Shown here piece after piece: positions 58,656 to 64,000 of a DNA stretch of 64,000 nucleotides (its first letter is position 1; every line of letters starts with the position of its first letter). Below the pieces are notes generated by a model. That model was not told the origin of the DNA. It was given only the letters and a program-made list of their open reading frames with translations, and ran no database searches. This DNA comes from Gonapodya prolifera JEL478 (taxonomy: Eukaryota; Monoblepharomycota; Monoblepharidomycetes; Monoblepharidales; Gonapodyaceae): the NCBI GenBank assembly GCA_001574975.1, contig KQ965750.1, positions 124,001 through 188,000 on the forward strand. Direction: 5' to 3'. A program made the position numbers and the translations under genes.

Positions 58656-60887
58656 CTACCAACCCCCACAACCTCCAATCCACTCCTCTACCACTCCGAC
58701 CACAGCACCCTCCACACTTCTCAGCTCTGCTTCCTCCATCCAAGTTCTCTCTCTTTCACCCTGCAAGTCCCCACCATTTACTGCCCGAAGGGGGAGTGTC
58801 TGGGCGATAGAGCGCGCCTCAAATGCCGACACCGACTGAGATCCTTGCCCTACCTTTCCACCGTACAGCGCCACGAGGTACGAGAGGTGTGAGGCCTTTG
58901 AGGACGAATGTGACAATCGCACAAAGAATGGTTGGATGACGAGAATAAGGGTAGTTTGAAGCGATGCAAGGAGCGCGCGGTGGGAATCAGATGCTAAGAG
59001 GGTGTGGTGTGGTTGAGCAACCTCAGGATTGGGAAGTGGGATCGCAGAGGGTTGGGGCATAGCGGGTTCAGTGGGGGATGCAGCATTGGTGGATTTCGGC
59101 ACATATCGTTTGACGAGAGCGTGGAGTGCAGACTGCATAAGCATTCGATTGTTAAAGTAGCGCGGGGAGGAGGGACACATTTGCTTTTATGAGGAGGCTG
59201 TGTGGCACTGCAAATGAAGATGTCTCACCTCAACCTCCTTAACCGCGGCATCAATGCCTTCCACCACATTTCCCGCTCCCCAAACACCATCTTCTGTACT
59301 AATTCCGACAACATTAACGGTTGGAGCGTCCTGGAGCCACTCCACAACCCCAACCTTGTCAGCGTCCTCGTCCAGGTCTTCATCTTCGGCTCCCGTCGTC
59401 AATCCTAGAAGTAACCCAATAGTTTTTCCTGTGCCAGTTGCAGCCGCCGCAGCGCCAGAAGTTGCGGTCCGTCTGTGAGCTTCCCTCACGCGTTTGCCAA
59501 TGATCTCCGTAGCGACGTAGTCAGCCATTGAAGGTAGGTGCTGCGCTAGACTCGGAGCGACCGTTGAAGGAAAGCTGAGAAACATTATTGGCGTCGGTGG
59601 CGGGGCAGTTGGGGTGGGTTCTCCTCCCGAAACCGGTGCACCTTGTGCAAGTGGTTGGAGCTGGTCAAGAATGGAGGCTCCGAGGTGCTGCACCTCGCGC
59701 CATTCGGAGCGTAGGAGCGAAGGTAGGTTCGACGGGCCGGCAGACGTTTCCGTTGGAGACGCGATGTGTTGGGTAGCGTCGGTGGCGGAAACGCGTGAAG
59801 GTGCGCCTCCTCCTCCGACACCGCGAGCAGGTGCGTTTGTGCTCATTTCCTCTTGTACTTGGGCCACTATCTCTTTCGCAGCACGTTCCGCCTGTGTCTT
59901 TGCTGTTGCCACCCACTTTGCCCCAGTGGACAAAACTGAAGACGACCACGAAGACCACGAGCTCGGTGCCATGGACGTGATGGAACCGATCGGATTTGCT
60001 TGCTGAGACTCGGAGTTCTGGACGAGGTCTGGCGTTGAAGCGGAAATCGTGGTGAGCTCCGGCTTCGCCTCCGGCACCTTCACAACTGGATGGCCAGAAA
60101 CGACCACTGGTGGGAACGTTGACGAGGGATGGTCAGATGTTGGAGATAAAACTTCGGGGGCGGTCATGATTATACGTTTTGAGTGGTGCACGTGGTCCCG
60201 AGGTGCATTTTGGGGGTGCGCAGATGGGACAAACCCAGATTTTGGTGGTGGTGGAAGGTTCGCAATTCCACTTCCGGAGGAACCAGTGGATGGCGCATCA
60301 TCTTCACGAACAGGCTCGACCGGTGGGAACATTGGAACATTCGCCGACGAAATGGAGGGTCGGGTCTGGTGTTTCGTTGGACCCTTGGCCGAAGGGGCTG
60401 GTGCAGATGAGCTCAATGTTGGTGGAGTTGTGGGAGCGCTTGGGGCTGGACGAGACGCGGCCGGGCTCGCAGGGGTAGAAATGGTGGGGTGAGGAGGAGT
60501 TGCCGTTGGTGGTGCGGATTTTGGCGGTGAAGTGGGAGCAACACTCTGTTGGGCGCCAGAGCCACCGCCCGCAAGTGATGTAATTTCATCGAGGAATGAT
60601 AAAACGTCGGCCGTGTCTAGCAAAATCGCGAGTTAGAATGCATGTCGCAGAACACAAGCAGCCAAGCGGCATTCGGCTTGCTTCAGCACCGAATTGGACC
60701 GATGCAACAGCAGTGCTTTGAAATTCAGCTCACCTGTCCCGCTTGCGCTTGGTTTCGTGCCACTGCCTTGAGTGTCACCAATCGTCGTTAAAGTCGACGG
60801 TCCAGTCGATCCCGTGAGCGTGTCCAAGCTGTCGAGAAACGAAAGAACGTCTTTGGTGTCGTTGCCAGGCCCCGAGCTTTGAGCCAT
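58656..60887 (-). CDS. MTC1: Mtc1-like protein (maintenance of telomere capping 1)
   Basis: Three exons (60887-60734, 60616-59229, 59132-58656) join in phase to about 672 residues. The N-terminal motif DVLSFLDSL (exon 1) is repeated as DVLSFLDEI at the start of exon 2; the single DVLxFLDEL motif is typical of the fungal Mtc1 family. A Pro/Ser linker follows, then PSSWSSWSSSVLSTGAKWV with an amphipathic helix (TQAERAAKEIVAQVQEEM), a block with TPIMFLSFPSTVAPS, and a helical C-terminus. Mtc1 genetically links COPI/vesicle traffic and telomere capping in yeast; its biochemistry is unclear. It is divergent from the dioxygenase gene with 64 bp between ATGs. Confidence 0.75.
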
Positions 60888-60951
60888 TTCAATTGGGTCA
60901 CAGTCTGGTGAGAGCGCCAGGTCGGCCGGCTAAACTACATCCTCCAACAAA

Positions 60952-62545
60952 ATGATGGAACCAGATTTATCCCACGCCATTCCCCCTCCACCGCCTCCCT
61001 CGGATCCGCCACCACCTCTGGAGGCACTGGTCGTTCCCGTGATTGACCTGTCCGATCACACGCAGGTTAAAACGCTGCTGCCTCATGCGCTGTTCGAATG
61101 GGGAAATTTTGTCATCATCAATCATGGGATTGAAGTGCGTGACATCAAGCGACTTGCGGCCCAGCTTTTCGAACTTCCGGGAGATGTGAAGAGAGCAATG
61201 GGAGTGGAGGAGAATCCCCACTTTTTTGGATACACAGCGATAGGTACAGTGCTTTGTTTTCACTCGCATTCAATAACCCAAGAAGCACCCTATTCACTGT
61301 GTTGCGGGGTCAGGGCAGGCCACGACGGAAGGCACCCCGGATTCTCGAGAAGACTTCGGTGAGGAGACGCACCACCGCTGGAGGCGGATTGAAATGCACT
61401 GTGATCTCATGCGCTTTCGGATATTCTGGGAATTATATCAGACTTTGGTAACGACCTCCCGTGTAACTGGGATGCAGCACAACCACCCCATCTCCGATAT
61501 CGCCCCGGCCCAAATCAGTGGCCTCCCGACCACCTGATACCAGGGTTCAAAAGTGCTTGCAAGAGCTACTCCGACGCAATGATGAAGTTGGGCATGAGAT
61601 TCATGAGGTGGATCGCCGACGTGTTGCAAGGACGAGAAATTGCGCTGGAGGACAACATCGGCAACACCAGCGACCCATTAGAAATTCTGTCAGATCCTCT
61701 CGATTCTTCTCTGTTTGAGCGCTACTTCGACCACTCAGCAAAGTCCGGTGGTCGTATAAAGTTTGTGAGGTACCCTCCTGCAGATGCGGAGGAGCTGCAT
61801 GGCGTGGGTAGCAGACAAGGAGGCGAGTTTTCCCTTCCCCTTCCTGCCGCCGAAAGTGGTAGCTTATGATCTCATCCAATGCCGCCGCGATGTCATTCGT
61901 AGTTGGTCCCCACAGGGATTTATGGCTCACTTTCTTACTTCATGCGAACGACCAACCGGGGCTTGAAGTGCAGTCAAGATATGGTTCGTTTTTCTTCCCG
62001 TCACCTTTACGGTGATCCCAGCTCACCAATCGCTGTCATAAATACCCTGTAAACTAGGCACCTGGTTACAGGTCCCGCCAATCCCAGATTCGTTCGTCGT
62101 GACAGTTGGTCAGGCGCTGGAATCGGTAACGCATGGAGTTCTTCTGGCGACACACCACCGCGCCGTGACACCGCTTGCTGGCGCTCCAGAGCGGCTCACG
62201 ATACCGTACTTTATGGACCTTTCCGGTGACGTGACGCTTGGCATGATCAAGGGAGGCTTGAAGGTTGGCGAGGAGATCAACCAGCAGCTCTATGAGTGGG
62301 CGCGGTGGCGGAGGTGGACAGATGGGCAGAGAAGAAGGGCGATCCTTGCCGCCACGGCCCCGCCAGTGGAATCTCGAGATACTGAAAGCGCCAAATCAAC
62401 GCTTGCCAAGGAACCAGCTTGGCTACCGCTATTGTCCACAACACTACGGGAGCTGCATTTTCGTGGCATGGTTTCGAGGCGACCACACGTGGGAAGGAAA
62501 TGGTATCCCGAGATTGCGAACGAGAGGAACGCCGACGAGGAGTAA
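60952..62545 (+). CDS. 2-oxoglutarate/Fe(II)-dependent dioxygenase
   Basis: Five exons (60952-61243, 61314-61358, 61442-61807, 61903-61983, 62058-62545) join in phase to 423 residues. The N-terminal DIOX_N part shows VPVIDLSDHTQVK, WGNFVIINHGI and GRPGPNQWPP-like spacing (YRPGPNQWPPDHLIPGF). The iron site is GPHRDLW (His238, Asp240) with the distal His near 295 (ATHHRAV), and Arg in ERLTIPYF fits the 2-oxoglutarate contact. The family (IPNS/gibberellin-oxidase-like) hydroxylates or desaturates small molecules; the substrate is unknown. The exon 2 donor at 61358 was chosen because it restores SREDFDFGNDLPCNW, a family-like segment. Confidence 0.9.
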
Positions 62546-62763
62546 AAAGCAATGCAGCGAGAAGTCATGTTTGTATTTACAATGGGGTATCACTCTATTG
62601 CAATATTGTGTTCCAGCAACGCTACAATGTTCCATTATCGCACCATGAAAAGCAACTCAGACGGTATTCAACCGTATCCAGACACTTCACCCCGAAACAA
62701 CGTTCCTCCCACCAGTATTGTCCAAGGCTTTCGAATACGATTCGCTCCACCAATTTTCAATCC

Positions 62764-63183
62764 TTAAGTCGCCCTCTTGGTTGCAGCAGCCTGTTTCGTG
62801 GCCATTTCCACCTGTTTGGCAGCCATAGCCTCCCGCTGTTTTTGTAAGGGAGTAGGTGGCAGCAAGCCAACCTGGACAAACCGATGGTTGGGTTCGGTTG
62901 ATTTCGTTGAAAATTTATCGCACAAAACAGGACGACGAACCTTTGTCAGCAGCCATCCCACCCTATCTGTAGGATGCGCACCGTTTGCAATCCAGTATTT
63001 GGCGCGGGCAAAGTCCAGTTCGATGTGCTTGACACCGTTTTCGTCAGGAATAGGATTGTAGGTCCCGATTCGTTCGATGTGACGTCCATCGCGAGGAGCA
63101 CGCGCCTCCGCAACCACGATCCCGTAGAATGGATTGTGCCGAACTCCCCATCGTGCGAGCCGGATTCGAACAAGATTTCCCAT
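62764..63183 (-). CDS. mitochondrial small-subunit ribosomal protein bS16m
   Basis: Single exon, 139 residues. The bS16 pattern is full length: MGNLVRIRLARWGVRHNPFY, VVAEARAPRDGRHIERIGTY, NPIPDENGVKHIELDFARAK and YWIANGAHPTDRVGWLLTK, with a Lys/Ala-rich C-terminal extension (RFVQVGLLPPTPLQKQREAM...). It belongs to the mitoribosome small subunit and binds 12S/15S rRNA. Called Mrps16 in yeast nomenclature of the bS16 family. Confidence 0.95.
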   Translation of the reverse strand: MGNLVRIRLARWGVRHNPFYGIVVAEARAPRDGRHIERIGTYNPIPDENGVKHIELDFARAKYWIANGAHPTDRVGWLLTKVRRPVLCDKFSTKSTEPNHRFVQVGLLPPTPLQKQREAMAAKQVEMATKQAAATKRAT

Positions 63184-63291
63184 CTTTGCGTGACAGTCTG
63201 CTTTGGACGGACTTTTTCGACCTGAGCATCATGCTTTCAACGAATGACCCCGGTATGCTTTAAATCGACAGGGTAACTATAGTACATGGTA

Positions 63292-64000
63292 TCAAAACCA
63301 TTCCGTGCTCAAATCAATCTCCAAAAGATCATCCACCACGCGCTCTACGTTACTACCAACACTTTTGGCAATCTCTCGCTGTCGTCTGACGCTCAAGTTA
63401 CTAAACATCTCCATCACATTACCGTCCAAGATATTGGCACCACGCGACACAGTTGAAGGTGAGCTCAAGAAAGAAGCAGATGTAGATCGGAGCCGTCTAG
63501 TCCAGAGGAAGGCATGGGAAATCACCAACAAAAGAAAAATATTAGATGCAAATCCCACCTAAATGCCTTGGGGTTCAAGCCGGCGACCTGCTGAGCTCCA
63601 GAAATCAAGCGATTCGCAACCGCCGTCAATCGACGGTACATCTTTTCCGATATGGGTACCATGGCACACAGGCCTCCATCAGCCGTTGCTGTTGCACAAA
63701 ATTGCAAATCGAATGAGAGTTCATCACCAACGCGCAAAGTAAAACAGAAACCCGATACTCACTCATAATGACAGCCTGCTGCCTACTCGTCACAGCAGCT
63801 GCACCACGTTTGCGGGGCAGGGACATCTTGCGCATCCGGACCATTTGATGCACTTGGCTACCTACGTGAAACTCTCCACGTCCAAGAAGCTTCGTACCGC
63901 CTAGTGAGCGAACATCTACCATGTTGCAGTGGACCGAGTGTTTGGTTAGGACCACTACGTACTGAGGAACGGCTTCTCCCTCTCTCACCTTCAGGGGCAA
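63292..64000 (-). CDS. CFT1: CFT1/CPSF160, C-terminal part (runs off window)
   Basis: The last three exons are visible (64000-63764, 63688-63559, 63496-63292) and join in phase; the rest lies beyond the window edge. The C-terminal CPSF_A-like pattern is seen: HVGSQVHQMVRMRKM, then ATADGGLCAMVPISEKMYRR, LISGAQQVAGLNPKAFR, and a helical end (VMEMFSNLSVRRQREIAKSV). Cft1 is the large scaffold of the cleavage and polyadenylation complex. No start is visible, so only the 3' end is annotated. Confidence 0.88.

Noticed and set aside
61359-61441. Coding continuation through 61359-61441 in the dioxygenase gene
   Set aside because: Although open in one frame, splicing it out joins SREDF to DFGNDLPCNW, a family-like segment, with perfect borders and phase.

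Overview
The window reads as nuclear DNA of a fungus, most likely an early-diverging (chytrid-like, zoosporic) lineage. That placement is an inference. Genes are split by short GT-AG introns (mostly about 50-160 nt), long Ser/Pro-rich disordered proteins are common, and the recognisable set is fungal housekeeping: Mex67, Mak16, Usb1, Cft1, Mtc1, mitochondrial bS16, Hop1, an NCLX-type cation exchanger and a BLOC-1 Snapin. No species can be named from the sequence alone. Genes alternate strands, intergenic gaps are small, and several gene pairs are divergent with 0-100 bp between start codons. I saw no rRNA, convincing tRNA, CRISPR array or intact transposon.

Left third (1-21.6 kb). A globin-domain protein with a CaaX end (minus) is divergent from a disordered protein that also ends in a CaaX box. 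Next come a secreted endonuclease/exonuclease/phosphatase-fold enzyme carrying six tandem N-glycosylation sequons, a three-finger zinc-finger factor (minus), and a secreted-hydrolase-like gene whose frame is broken or oddly spliced. Two tandem ankyrin paralogues follow (the second extended by a coiled coil and an SH3 domain), then a 1,913-residue disordered protein with a C-terminal PP1-docking-like motif.

Middle (21.6-45.8 kb). A TKL-type kinase is fused to about 22 leucine-rich repeats encoded one or two per exon (minus). It is preceded by a frame-irregular multi-TM gene that could be its N-terminal part. After these: an AKTIP/FTS-like E2 variant, a 920-residue multi-TM protein, Mex67 (minus), a MARVEL-type tetraspan, USB1 (minus), an NCLX-type exchanger, and a WW-domain protein (minus).

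Right third (45.8-64 kb). MAK16 (minus) is divergent from a TMX-type ER thioredoxin. Then come a small Cys-rich type I membrane protein, an 18-exon HOP1 (HORMA, PHD and a probable winged helix), Snapin, a mitochondrial rhodanese, a 770-residue membrane glycoprotein, Mtc1 (minus), a 2-oxoglutarate/Fe(II) dioxygenase, mitochondrial bS16 (minus) and the 3' end of CFT1/CPSF160 (minus).

Most exon models were checked by hand for GT-AG borders and phase and give continuous frames. The exceptions are the 7.8-10.7 kb and 24.8-29.0 kb stretches, where stops or frame changes remain unless very short introns are invoked. The most interesting items are the CaaX globin and its CaaX neighbour, the non-RD kinase-LRR gene with its possible membrane module, and the recurrent 18-33 nt GT-AG intervals.
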